Positions 11,067 to 20,407 of a DNA stretch of 64,000 nucleotides are shown one piece after another. Source of the stretch: Adiantum capillus-veneris (lineage: Eukaryota > Streptophyta > Polypodiopsida > Polypodiales > Pteridaceae). The translations under genes and the position numbers were made by a program. The notes beneath the pieces were generated by a model. The model was given only the letters and a program-made list of their open reading frames with translations. It had not been told where the DNA came from and did not search any database. Location: NCBI GenBank assembly GCA_014529385.2, contig CM043945.1, positions 154,474,741 to 154,538,740 on the forward strand. The letters run 5' to 3'. The stretch's first letter is position 1. Each line of letters opens with the position of its first letter.

Positions 11067-11659
11067 TGTTGATGGTTGGGTCAAAAACACGCCATAACTC
11101 AACAAAGCCTTATTTACTGAGAGTTATGAAATGCTGCGGATTATGGTTAGAAACATCATTTGTAATAAATAGATAGTCTAGTTGTAGAACCCAGGGTGCA
11201 ATGGCACTTCTAGATTGTAAATACAAAGCTATTTGACCCCTCAAACTCTATTTTTGGTTAACCTAAGGTGACCTTAGAATAAAAGGTACCTAGGTCATTT
11301 TGTACATGTAACTTTTATCATAATCAAGTTTTAAGCTGCTTTCGACTCTCTGTGAGAGAGGAAGAGAGAGAGCGTGAGCTTCATCCTGGTGCTACTCCCC
11401 GCTCGTCCATCGCATTGTAGATCCAACTTCATCATTGTTCTAGCCTCGGCAAGAGCTATGCGACAATTCCAAGCATTCCTCGCGGAACGGAGCATACGCA
11501 CTCGAGCATCTACGACTTATTTGTGGTCATAAGTATATCAAATGATGTCTGTTTTTTGCCTGCAAGTAGTTGTTAGAATCATAGATGACATAAGCTACAC
11601 ATAGATACTCATAGATTTCACTTTTGGGCACTTCAAAATTTGGCTCTGTCTTTATACGT
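11067..11659 (+). repeat. LTR F, left part (interrupted by Gy2)
   Basis: It starts TGTTGATGG after the polypurine tract and runs to the Gy2 insertion point at 11659. It has an AATAAA-like AGAATAAAAGG at about 11277 and a GA-rich stretch at 11352-11373, but no second copy is in the window. I propose that it continues at 22577 on the far side of Gy2. The supporting evidence is the primer site after 22928 and similar TTTATACG sequence at the junction. The two parts could also belong to different elements. Confidence 0.45.
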
Positions 11660-13784
11660 TGTCGTGCTGTGGCACGTATATAGTGGAAACGGGCATTAAA
11701 AGATTTATCTTGTGAATTTTTGACGCATAAGTATACTTCATATAATACTCATATGCATAAATAAAAGCTTTCTACCATACCTTAGTATTACCTTTGAATT
11801 AATATAAATGTACATTACTATTAGAAAGTACTGCAAGAGAAGTATCAATGATTGTGCCTCTTTTTGTCTGGGGGAAAAGCATTTGTATATTTCTTCTAAT
11901 ATCTCATCTATACCCTACCATATATAAATTATTTTCTTCTTTTCACATTTATTTAATAATATAACCCTTCAATAATGCATACCTTCTTGGATACATACAA
12001 GAGGGAAGGGCCTACTAGAAGACTTTACGAAAAGGAAGATCCAAAGCTTCTTGGACCATCCCAATTTGAAAATCCCGGTCTAAGGGCATGGAGAAAAGGC
12101 CAAAACCAAGTCAAGCTCTTTTAGTAGGCCAATTTTGCCTTTTGAAGCATGTCAATCCGAGTTACAGGTCAAAAGTTACAGGGAAACCGGTGAAAAACCC
12201 TCTCACAACTACACTGCAAGAAGAGATGGTAAACAGGTGAATCAAGTGAAAAGAGATAATCTTGGCCTTTTTCCATAAAATGAGATATTTGGAGGATAAA
12301 AGACACAAGCATGTGAATGTGACACCTCAAAGATGCCTTGAAGGATAAGACACACACAAGTTAGGACCCCCTGTTGGAGCCACACAGAAGATGCCTAGGT
12401 GGGGCACACATACATCATGCACCCACATGGAGCCTCAACGACCAAAAATTCTGAATTTCATGATATTTTGAGTCCTAATATTGCCCATTTTCATAAATAT
12501 CCAAAGAACATTTGATTTGGGCTAACTCTTTAGCCTAATCAAGTGATTATATAAAACATGTCTCCCTCACCTATAAAAAGGGCAACCTTCTCTTCATTGG
12601 GGGTAAGTTATGAGTGAGTGAGAATAGCTCAATTCCATAGTGACACACTCATCTTAGTGCCACACTTTCTCTTGAAGAAAGGCTGAAGTCTTTCCTCATC
12701 TTCTCTTTCCATTGAGGTGGTGGCAATTGCTCTCATGTAAGATATATGTTGCTAGTTTTACTTTCATTTGCATATCTAGTCCAATACTTGTCTCTAACTC
12801 TATCTCTATCTCTCATTATCTATCTTTAATACCACCACCACACTTAGATTTATCTCTAATTCTATCTTACTCCTCCTTCGATCTCTCTTGTTGCGTCCTA
12901 ATTGTTTCATTGGAAGGTATTCAAGCAGCAACCTTGTCAATGTAATGGGTACAACCTTCTTGCGGGAAACAACTATGTGCACAAGGTTAGTAACCATATC
13001 TTCATCTTCCACAAGCATCTCTCTCTCTTAAGGTTCTCATTCTCTTCCACAAACTCTAGAATCTCCTTGCTACAGGTACTTCTCTCCCCGCAGCATCCTT
13101 ATTTCCTAAGGGCAACAATAGGGCTTGGGAGAGAAACTCTCTTCTTCTTCTCCTTTCACTTGTTTCACACCTTTATCTTTGAACATACTAAGTATATCAT
13201 TGATGAATAACCATAATCCACTTAGAGGTAATTTCTTTCAATTCCATTCAGTGCAATCTATTAGGGTCAACATTTGGATTAGTCGAAAGATTCACTTTCA
13301 GCAACGCATAGTGTTTCTATTTGGTCCAAGGCTCAACGACATACTTCTCTCACCAGATCCCATCATACTACCTATTATTGACTATGACTTCTCTTTTGAT
13401 GTGAATGTGGTTATTTTATTATGAATCAAGAGGATTTGTACTCACACCTAATCCCAATTGCTAGACAAAACATATACATTATAGTAAGCACAAAGCTACA
13501 AAGGGTTAACTCATCCATTAACCCTTTTATCCTACCCATGATACAATATGATCGTAATCTCGATGTTTTCATTTTTGTTTTGTTCTGACTATCTTTCATG
13601 AGTTCTCTCCATCACGTGTGTGTTTGTAAGGAAAAGTGAGCAGTTTCTTTGGCTACATTTCTTCTTTAGCTCTAGATGCTATGTTATCTACATCTTAGCT
13701 CCTTCTCATAACCCTTGAGCTCCTCACAAACTCTCACAGCAAGAGGCCCGGTGCCTTCCTGGAAAGACCGCCTACTTCTTGACA
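11660..13784 (+). repeat. 5' LTR of Gy2
   Basis: 2,125 bases, aligned end to end with 20408-22576. It lacks about 45 bases present in the 3' LTR after CAAAGCTACA (near 13500; compare 22246-22290). The TATA box is at 12572. Short frames in it (such as 12902-13424) recur almost unchanged in the 3' LTR and are not genes. Confidence 0.97.
12572..12579 (+). promoter_or_regulatory. TATA box of Gy2 5' LTR
   Basis: TATAAAAA within CACCTATAAAAAGGGCAACC, conserved at 21318 in the 3' LTR. A serine/leucine-coding pyrimidine-rich leader follows. Confidence 0.65.
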
Positions 13785-13790
13785 TATTTT

Positions 13791-13804
13791 TGGTGAACCC
13801 GACG
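13791..13804 (+). promoter_or_regulatory. primer binding site of Gy2
   Basis: TGGTGAACCCGACG begins six bases after the LTR end. TGG would pair with the CCA 3' end of a tRNA whose acceptor strand would read CGGGTTC. I do not know which tRNA this is. Confidence 0.6.
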
Positions 13805-13837
13805 CGAAACTGCCAGGGTGAGAGTTTGTGCGTAACC

Positions 13838-14668
13838 ATGGGTGATCATGTTGAGCAACATGGTATGCATTTTGACCCAGCAACAATGCAGATGTTTCAA
13901 GCATTTGCAATGTTCATGCAACAACAACATGCTTCTGAAACAAGGGAGATTTCAGCAACGAAGGCCATACAAGCGGTCGTCAACAGAATGGATCAGTTCA
14001 ATGGCAAAGATGTAACCAAGTACTTACGCGAGTATGTGAAAGAGATGGAGCTGCATCGCGTGTCAGAAGGTGAGATGATTCAAAGCTTTGAGCTAGTTGT
14101 TGCTCCAGAAATTAGGGAGCATGTTAGGGCAATTAAAGATGGGCATGGGAGATATTGGGAAGAGCTCAAAGTAGCTTTAAAGGAGGAATATTTCATGGAG
14201 GACTCGGAGAGAGTGACCAAAAGGACATTCTTAGAATGGGTAGTCAAGCCAAAGCAAGGACTATCAATAACAGAGCTACTTAGGGAATTTGAGCGGCTCT
14301 ATGCACAACTCACCAGGACAGAAAGGGCCACACTAGATGCAGAGAAGACAGATCTTTTCTTACAATCCGCAGGTAAAGAGTTTCAAGAAAATTTGGAGCT
14401 TCTCCTTGAAGATAAAGATGTTGAGCAAGGACTAAAGACCGACTGGAATGAAGTTGAAGGTGTTGTCTCGTTGCTTGCCAAACGACAAAGAAGAAGGGAC
14501 AAGATGGTAGTAAACACTACAAGTCCTTCAACCTCAACTTCTGACAAAATGGTAAAGCCTACTTATATAGCTCCTAAGTTTTATGAGTCTATGCTAGATG
14601 AACTTGTGAAGGGAATGCGTGACTTGAAGGTGAAACTTGCAAAGCTTGAAGAAAAAGGCCAACCATGA
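13838..14668 (+). CDS. Gy2 gag (capsid part)
   Basis: An open frame from ATG 13838 (54 bases after the LTR; an upstream ATG at 13715 lies inside the LTR and is not used) encodes about 276 residues up to a TGA at 14666. It contains a helical gag core: a segment starting MDQFNGKDVTKYLREYVKEM near residue 50, then IREHVRAI, a WEELKVALKEEY segment and FLEWVVKPKQGLSI. It ends in a charged, lysine-rich tail. Gag packages element RNA into virus-like particles. The frame is continuous across the TGA with a zinc knuckle and protease, so the stop probably arose later by mutation in one gag-pro frame. Confidence 0.85.
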   Translation: MGDHVEQHGMHFDPATMQMFQAFAMFMQQQHASETREISATKAIQAVVNRMDQFNGKDVTKYLREYVKEMELHRVSEGEMIQSFELVVAPEIREHVRAIKDGHGRYWEELKVALKEEYFMEDSERVTKRTFLEWVVKPKQGLSITELLREFERLYAQLTRTERATLDAEKTDLFLQSAGKEFQENLELLLEDKDVEQGLKTDWNEVEGVVSLLAKRQRRRDKMVVNTTSPSTSTSDKMVKPTYIAPKFYESMLDELVKGMRDLKVKLAKLEEKGQP

Positions 14669-16078
14669 GGGCCACTTCCTAGGCAAAGACAACAGCCCAA
14701 AGAAGGGTTTGTTAATAGATGTATTTGGTGTGATAGTACAGACCATGTAAGAAGGGATTGTGATGATTTTCGTGATGCTTTGTCAAAAGACGTTGTCTTT
14801 TTTAAGGATGGTAAAATCCACTTAAGAGAGACAGGTCTACCCTTGAGAACTAACTTTGGAAAGGGGGGAATGCAAACCTTAGTTGAAGATATGGCAACTA
14901 ACCATGCCACCTCTTCTGTTGAGGCATCTACTTATGGACTCAAAATTGAGCATCTTACTGATGAAGAGGCGAGTGACCATCATGGTCAAATTTGGCCAAA
15001 TGTCATGCAATTAGCTAAAAAGGGAAAACTTACAAAAGAGATTCTACATGAAGCAGGTGATTGCATAAGTCTAGAAACATGATGGAATGATCCAGTGGAC
15101 TCATTGTCAGTGCATGCCTACATTACAAAATGCCAACAAAATGAGGCGATTGTAGAAGAGAAGCGCAGGCGTGAAGATGCTGATGAAGGACCATCAAAAA
15201 GAGCTTCTAGAAGTGGGGGAAGAAGCGACTCAATGCCTTCTCAAACACCCTCAACACAAGGAGCATCTCCACCTAAAGTACTCATGGAGGAGTCTACAAC
15301 AGGAAAGAAGAAAGAGCCAGCAAAAGGTAAGACAAAAGGCCCAACTTATAAACTACAATCTGATATTGAGGTTGCTACAGATTTAAAGAAAGTCTTGGAG
15401 GAAAGGATCTTGAATAGCAAGATTGAGTTTACTCTAGGAGAAGTTCTTGGCATTGCAAAGCGTGAATTCCATGAGGAGATCATTGAAATCATCAAGAGGA
15501 AGAGGCAAACCCTTGCTGAAGTTGCTCGGCCACAGGCTGAAGGGGAAACCTCGAAGACACAAGGGATGCAGCTGCAAAATAAGGAGGATGATGGAGCTGT
15601 GGTAGGATGCTACCAATCTAGTGGGAGAGTGAAGCAAGTGCATTTCTCAAATGATGATGAAGAAGTTGAAGATATTCCTAAGAGCTATTATTCACGAAGT
15701 CACTGGGCAAGGGCTACTACAGAAACTTTGGTCAAGGTAGGTGATCTTGAAGAGCCATTTGTTGCCTTGATTGACCATGGTTCAGAAATAAACATAATGT
15801 CAAAGAGTCTCTACAACAAGTGCAAATGGCCAATGGACACAGATCATGGCTGGATGGTAAAAGTGGCAAACAATTCATCCGGTGAATTGTATGCAGTATG
15901 TCCAGGTGTGAAGGTGACAATAGGTTATGTAAAGATTGACCAAAACTTCTTTGTACAGGATACATCTTCATATCATCTCATCCTTGGACAACCCTACATT
16001 GTGGGAGTTCGAATGGAAACAAAGGTAATGGACGATGGTTCAGCATATGCTAGGATACGCAGAAAAGATGGTAAATGA
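14669..16078 (+). pseudogene. Gy2 gag C-terminus and protease
   Basis: In the same frame as the capsid part, and interrupted by a TGA at about 15080. A zinc knuckle C-X2-C-X4-H-X4-C (CIWCDSTDHVRRDC) lies near 14721-14762. A long acidic and lysine-rich linker follows (15095-15640). The aspartic protease starts near 15730 with the active site ALIDHGSEINIMS and ends with LILGQPYIVG near 15985. The catalytic triad is D-H-G rather than the usual D-T/S-G. I believe this variant is typical of the element's lineage, not a defect, but cannot confirm it here. The frame closes at 16078, followed by more stops before the nested solo LTR at 16385. Confidence 0.8.
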
Positions 16079-16379
16079 GCTGTCCAATTTCTCACAGTTT
16101 GTGTAAACCATGAAAGAAATCGTGACAACCTCAGAGAACATCCTCTACCAAAGGTAAGCAAAGAGTTTCATGATCATAGAGAAATGATGGGTTTTGGCCA
16201 AGTACCATTGTAAAGTGGGATTGCAGTGGTACAGAAAGAAAAAGGGTCTTGCCTGATCCAAAAATAGGTGAAACTTTCTCAATGAGCTCCTTGGTAACAA
16301 GGAATGGATCAGTATGTTTTACAAAACTTGAACATTTGAAGAGATGTGAGAGGCAATATGTGCATAATGTACAAATAGG

Positions 16380-16384
16380 CATGA
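16380..16384 (+). repeat. target site duplication CATGA, left copy
   Basis: CATGA directly before TGTTAACC of the solo LTR; the identical CATGA follows its end at 16997-17001. Confidence 0.9.
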
Positions 16385-16698
16385 TGTTAACCCTCACGGC
16401 TCACGGACACCCTATCACCCACGACGGACGTTCTAACCTACGACGGACATTGTATTATTTATTTGGTAGAGTCGGGTACCGAGCTTGTCGGTCCAATAGG
16501 AAAAGGGTAAGAGTGATCGCCGATGAGAGGCACACTCTAATTGGAACATTCAAGGGATTAGTTGGCTAAGCATGGGCGCCCAAGTGTGAATGGGGCGAGC
16601 TCATATAAAAGTCAACTAAACCTAAAATCCACTCATTCTCTCATTTGTGCAATTGAAGAGTGCTCTTGCTCCATCTCCTTCTTCTTCTTCTTCATCTC

Positions 16699-16729
<31 letters not shown>

Positions 16730-16996
16730 GAGAGAGGGAGAGAGAGAGGGAGTGTGTGGGCGATCGAGCATTACAAAGGCATGACGGCCGTGAAGCGGTT
16801 GAGCGTGGCGTAGCAGCGGCTCTTTCTTCTTCGCGACAAGGAATCCTCCACGAAGCAAGCGTAGAGCGGTGAGTGACACACCATCGCCTTCTTTGGGCTT
16901 ACTAGTTTAGGCTTGTTGTGTGCTTGGATCCATTTGTGGCTCACACACGGTGTATCGGCAAGTTCCTTACATTGACATGTGCGACATACGTGCACA
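16385..16996 (+). repeat. solo LTR nested in Gy2
   Basis: 612 bases beginning TGTTAACC and ending GTGCACA, flanked by a perfect 5-base duplication CATGA. It has no primer site, polypurine tract or coding sequence. It splits the Gy2 polyprotein between protease and reverse transcriptase. A TATAAAA at 16604 and a GT/GA-rich low-complexity tract at 16694-16750 lie inside. The structure is what remains after recombination between the two LTRs of an inserted element. The family is not otherwise seen in the window. Confidence 0.9.
16604..16610 (+). promoter_or_regulatory. TATA box in nested solo LTR
   Basis: TATAAAA in GCTCATATAAAAGTCAAC, about 220 bases into the LTR, followed by a pyrimidine-rich segment. 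Confidence 0.6.
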
Positions 16997-17001
16997 CATG
17001 A
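16997..17001 (+). repeat. target site duplication CATGA, right copy
   Basis: Exact match to 16380-16384, immediately after the ACA end of the solo LTR. Confidence 0.9.
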
Positions 17002-17036
17002 AAAAGAGTGGGTTGCTATAGCCTACTGAAAATGTT

Positions 17037-17768
17037 TTGGGTTTGTGTGAACAAGTTTCTTTTGTAGATACTATAGGTGAGCTTGATTCTATAATGAGAT
17101 CTAGTTTGCATCTTGAAAATGAAGTTGTGGAAGTTTGCTCTATGGAAATGTATCAAGTAATAGAAGCCTTTAAAGAAATCCAAACAGTTGGCCCAGAAGT
17201 CCATGTTGAAACTAAATACAAGAGTGTAGCAAACAAGGTGAAACCAGTAGCTTCACCCTTACCACGCAACAACAGGGAAAAGATTGAGCAGGCTTCTTTA
17301 CAACCAAGTTTGAGGAATCCAAAAAACATTGGGCATACCTTCACAAAGGATTCTTTTCAAGAGTTGCAGATTGGTTGCGAGGAGTTTCTAACATAGGAGG
17401 AGACAAAGTGCTTCAAAGAAATGCTTTCAAAGCATGGTAAGGCTTTTGCATTTGAGCCACATGAGATAGGATGTGTTGATCCTTCTATTGTAGCTCCTAT
17501 GGTAATTTTCACAATACCTCATGTGCCTTGGAATCTGCGGCCTATTCCAGTTCCAAAGACTCATTTTCCAAAGTTAGTAGAGCTACTGAATGAGAAAATC
17601 AAAATGGGAATCTTGGAGCCTTCTTGTGCTCCATACTCAAACAGGTGGTTCACAGTTCCAAAGAAGAATGGTTCTCTACGCTTCATCCAAGATATGCAAC
17701 CAGTAAACAAGGTGACAATTAGAAATGTAGGTACAGGTCCAATTGTGGATGAGTTTGCAGAGACGTAG
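17037..17768 (+). pseudogene. Gy2 pol, N-terminal reverse transcriptase part
   Basis: Two segments of one frame (17037-17396 and 17421-17768), separated by a TAG at 17394. They encode the pre-RT linker and the fingers of a gypsy reverse transcriptase: HVPWNLRPIPVPK, then LLNEKIKMGILEPS, YSNRWFTVPKKNGSLRFIQD and PVNKVTIRNVG. A +1 shift near 17760 moves the reading to the frame that starts at 17743, which continues exactly where the family pattern expects (GDLYSGYDQ). Together they form a normal RT domain broken once by a stop and once by a frameshift. Confidence 0.85.
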
Positions 17769-20109
17769 GGCAATCTACTCAATGGGGGATCTCTACTCAG
17801 GGTATGATCAATTTCAGCTTGCAATCGAAAGCAGAGACTTGACAACCATGAGGACACCTTTGGGTTTGGTAAGGATGTGTACCTTGCCACATGGAGCAAC
17901 CAACTCGGTTGCACATATGATGAATGGGATGAATAAGGTCTTACGTGACTTTATTCCTCAAATCACAATGCCTTTCATTGATGATTTGCCTATCAAAGGA
18001 TGTGAAGAAAGTGACAAAGATGAAGCTTTGGATCTCAAGGGATGTCGCAGGTTTGTGGTAAATCACATAAATGATTGTGATAAAATTTTGTCTAGGTTGG
18101 AAGAAGTGAATCTTACATTGTCAGGGAAAAAGTCTATGTTTGGTGTCAAAGAAGTGCTCATTGTGGGGCACATGTGCGGGCCATATGGTAGGAAACCTTT
18201 TCCATCAAAGGTAGATGCCATCCAAAGAATGAAAGAAACATGCACTAGCATCACTGAGGTTAGAAGGTTTCTGGGAGCATGTGTCTTCTATGTTATTTGG
18301 ATTCCACATTATGCACATGTAGCTGATCCTCTTTATCAGCTGCTTAGAAAGAATCAGAAGTTTAAATGGACAGAAGCACATGTAAAATCCATGAAAAAGC
18401 TAAAGGAGTTTCTCCAGTCAGCAACAACTTTGACAAAGGTAGACTATGAGTGTCAAAGGACAGTAATTGTGACAGTAGACACCAGTCCTACAGGGATTGG
18501 ATGGGCAATAGGGCAAGATGACAAAGAAGGACATAGGTATGTGGTAAGATTTGGAGCAAAGGTACTAAGTGCTCGCCAAAGAAACTATCCACAGATAAAG
18601 AGAGAGTTATGGGGTATGGTTACAGCCTTGAAAAGTGGGAAAGAGTACCTAATTGGTGCATGTGTGGTTGTAGAAACAGATTGTCTACCACTTCTTGGGA
18701 TGATTACAAGATGCTCAACGCCAGACATTGCTATGTTGCGGTGGATTGCCTACATTAAGTCCTTAAATCCTGAGTTTAAGCACATTGCAGGTAAAGACAA
18801 TACAGTGGCAGATATGCTATCAAGGGCAAGGTATGAAGATGAGTCACAAATGATTGACGAGGGAGATGATGTAGGCACAAAGTTCTATTCTATCTCTCAT
18901 GTCAAAGGTAACAATGTTTGCTTGACTAATCTACTTGAATCATTCTTGAAAGAGATTTATGAAGGTGATTGGCTTCTTATTGGAAGCTACTTGAGTACTC
19001 TAACAAAACAGGATGATTGGTCTGAACAAGAATTCAAGAGGATACGCAGGAAAGCATATGGGTACTTTTTGAGGGATGGTTACTTGTGGAAGCATCCTAA
19101 ACAAAAGGGTGCTACACCACAACGAGTTATATGTAAAAAAGAGACTCAAGTAAAGCTCATGCAAGAGTTTCATGAGAGTCTATGGGCTGGACACAAGGGT
19201 GTGTGGACAACCTTCTCCAAGTTGAAAGAAAAATATTGGTGGAAGGGTATGTATAAAGATGTATCTCAATTTGTAGAGTCATGTGTAACTTGTCAAATGT
19301 ATTCAAATGTCCGACATCGTGATGGATTGCACCCTACATACCCACTAGCCATGCACTATAAATGGGTTGTGGATCTAGTCACAATGCCTTTAGGACTCTG
19401 GCAGATGAGATACTTGGTTCTTGCACGAGAAGACCTAACTAATCAAGTTGAAGGAGGAGCATTAAGAGCTAAAACCACAGAAGCTGTGTGCAAATTCCTT
19501 CTTGATGAGGTGATTTGCCGTTATGGTTGTGTGGGAAAAATCACTGCAGATAGAGGTGAACTGGATGCCGAAGAAGCAAGGGAGTTCTTTTCTAGATTAG
19601 GAATCAAGCTTTCTCTTACTACAGCTTACAACCCTAAAGGCAATGGAAAGAGTGAAAGAAGGCATCCTCCTATCATCAAAGCTTTGGCCAAGGCTTGTGA
19701 AGGAAGAGTTGGTGAGTGGCCAAAACTGTTACCATATGCTTTATGGGCTGATCGTACAACACATAGCTCAGTAACTGGCTACATGCCTGCGGAGCTAATG
19801 TATGGTCAAAATCCAGTGATGCCGATTGAAGATACAATTCCCACGTGGAATGTACTACCTTGGCAAGAGGGGCTTAGCAGGGAAGATCTCCTTGCACTAC
19901 GTATAAGGCAACTAGAGAGAAGACCTGGAGACATTGAAGCTGCAAAAGAACGACTCAAAAATGCAAGGTTGAAAAACAAGGACTACTTTGATAAGCGACA
20001 TCGACTCAGGAGCAAAGCAATTGACAAAGGTGACTGGGTTTTAGTGTATGATAGTAGCCTTGATAACCAGCACACAGTCATGCGCAAGTTCTCAAAAAGA
20101 TGGTTTTGA
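17743..20109 (+). CDS. Gy2 pol: reverse transcriptase, RNase H, integrase
   Basis: A 788-residue open frame. Reverse transcriptase: first catalytic Asp in MGDLYSGYDQ (about residue 16) and the YxDD-type site FIDD at residues 78-81. RNase H: VTVDTSPTGIGW near 245, KRELWGM near 287, ETDCLPLLGM near 312 and VADMLSR near 357. Integrase: zinc-binding H2C2 from HESLWAGHKG (about 476) to CVTCQM (about 515); catalytic core with Asp in WVVDLVT, Asp in TADRGEL (about 604) and Glu in GKSERRH, about 34 residues apart. The C-terminus GDWVLVYDSSLDNQ matches the post-core region of this lineage; no chromodomain was seen. The ATG is incidental, since translation would come from gag-pol. A TGA at 20107-20109 replaces an expected glycine codon before PYVV. 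Confidence 0.9.
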   Translation: MWMSLQRRRAIYSMGDLYSGYDQFQLAIESRDLTTMRTPLGLVRMCTLPHGATNSVAHMMNGMNKVLRDFIPQITMPFIDDLPIKGCEESDKDEALDLKGCRRFVVNHINDCDKILSRLEEVNLTLSGKKSMFGVKEVLIVGHMCGPYGRKPFPSKVDAIQRMKETCTSITEVRRFLGACVFYVIWIPHYAHVADPLYQLLRKNQKFKWTEAHVKSMKKLKEFLQSATTLTKVDYECQRTVIVTVDTSPTGIGWAIGQDDKEGHRYVVRFGAKVLSARQRNYPQIKRELWGMVTALKSGKEYLIGACVVVETDCLPLLGMITRCSTPDIAMLRWIAYIKSLNPEFKHIAGKDNTVADMLSRARYEDESQMIDEGDDVGTKFYSISHVKGNNVCLTNLLESFLKEIYEGDWLLIGSYLSTLTKQDDWSEQEFKRIRRKAYGYFLRDGYLWKHPKQKGATPQRVICKKETQVKLMQEFHESLWAGHKGVWTTFSKLKEKYWWKGMYKDVSQFVESCVTCQMYSNVRHRDGLHPTYPLAMHYKWVVDLVTMPLGLWQMRYLVLAREDLTNQVEGGALRAKTTEAVCKFLLDEVICRYGCVGKITADRGELDAEEAREFFSRLGIKLSLTTAYNPKGNGKSERRHPPIIKALAKACEGRVGEWPKLLPYALWADRTTHSSVTGYMPAELMYGQNPVMPIEDTIPTWNVLPWQEGLSREDLLALRIRQLERRPGDIEAAKERLKNARLKNKDYFDKRHRLRSKAIDKGDWVLVYDSSLDNQHTVMRKFSKRWF

Positions 20110-20349
20110 CCGTATGTTGTAAAGCATGTGCATGAAAATGCTACTTACAGCTTGTCTGAACTAGATGGTACAGAAGTAAAGATTCCCATTGCAGGAAAAA
20201 GGATTAAAATGTTTAAGAGAAGAGGAGACAATGATCTAGAAGATGTTGATGAGGAAGAAGAGCAAAACACAGATGAAGATCAAAGTGAACATGAAGCTTT
20301 GGAATCATCCAGTGAAGAAGAAATAAATGAAGATGTACAAGAGGTTTGA
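20110..20349 (+). pseudogene. Gy2 integrase C-terminal tail
   Basis: This continues the pol frame after the TGA: PYVVKHVHENATYSLSELDG, a basic GKRIKMFKRRGD and then a strongly acidic Glu/Asp-rich tail ending in TGA at 20347. Acidic tails of this kind are unusual for gypsy integrases. The same tail is present in the inverted copy near 34.95-35.1 kb, so it belongs to the family. Confidence 0.75.
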
Positions 20350-20395
20350 TCTTACAAAGAGACAATGTGGCACATACCGGAGGATGTGCAGGTTT

Positions 20396-20407
20396 AGAGG
20401 GGGTGGA
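20396..20407 (+). promoter_or_regulatory. polypurine tract of Gy2
   Basis: AGAGGGGGTGGA directly before the 3' LTR start TGTCATG. The same tract is found inverted beside the LTR at 34884. Confidence 0.8.

Noticed and set aside
12902-13424. Overlapping 100-residue plus-strand frames in the Gy2 5' LTR, repeated at 21648-22170
   Set aside because: They lie inside LTRs and recur because the LTRs are near-identical. No motif was found, and similar frames in the older inverted LTR are broken.
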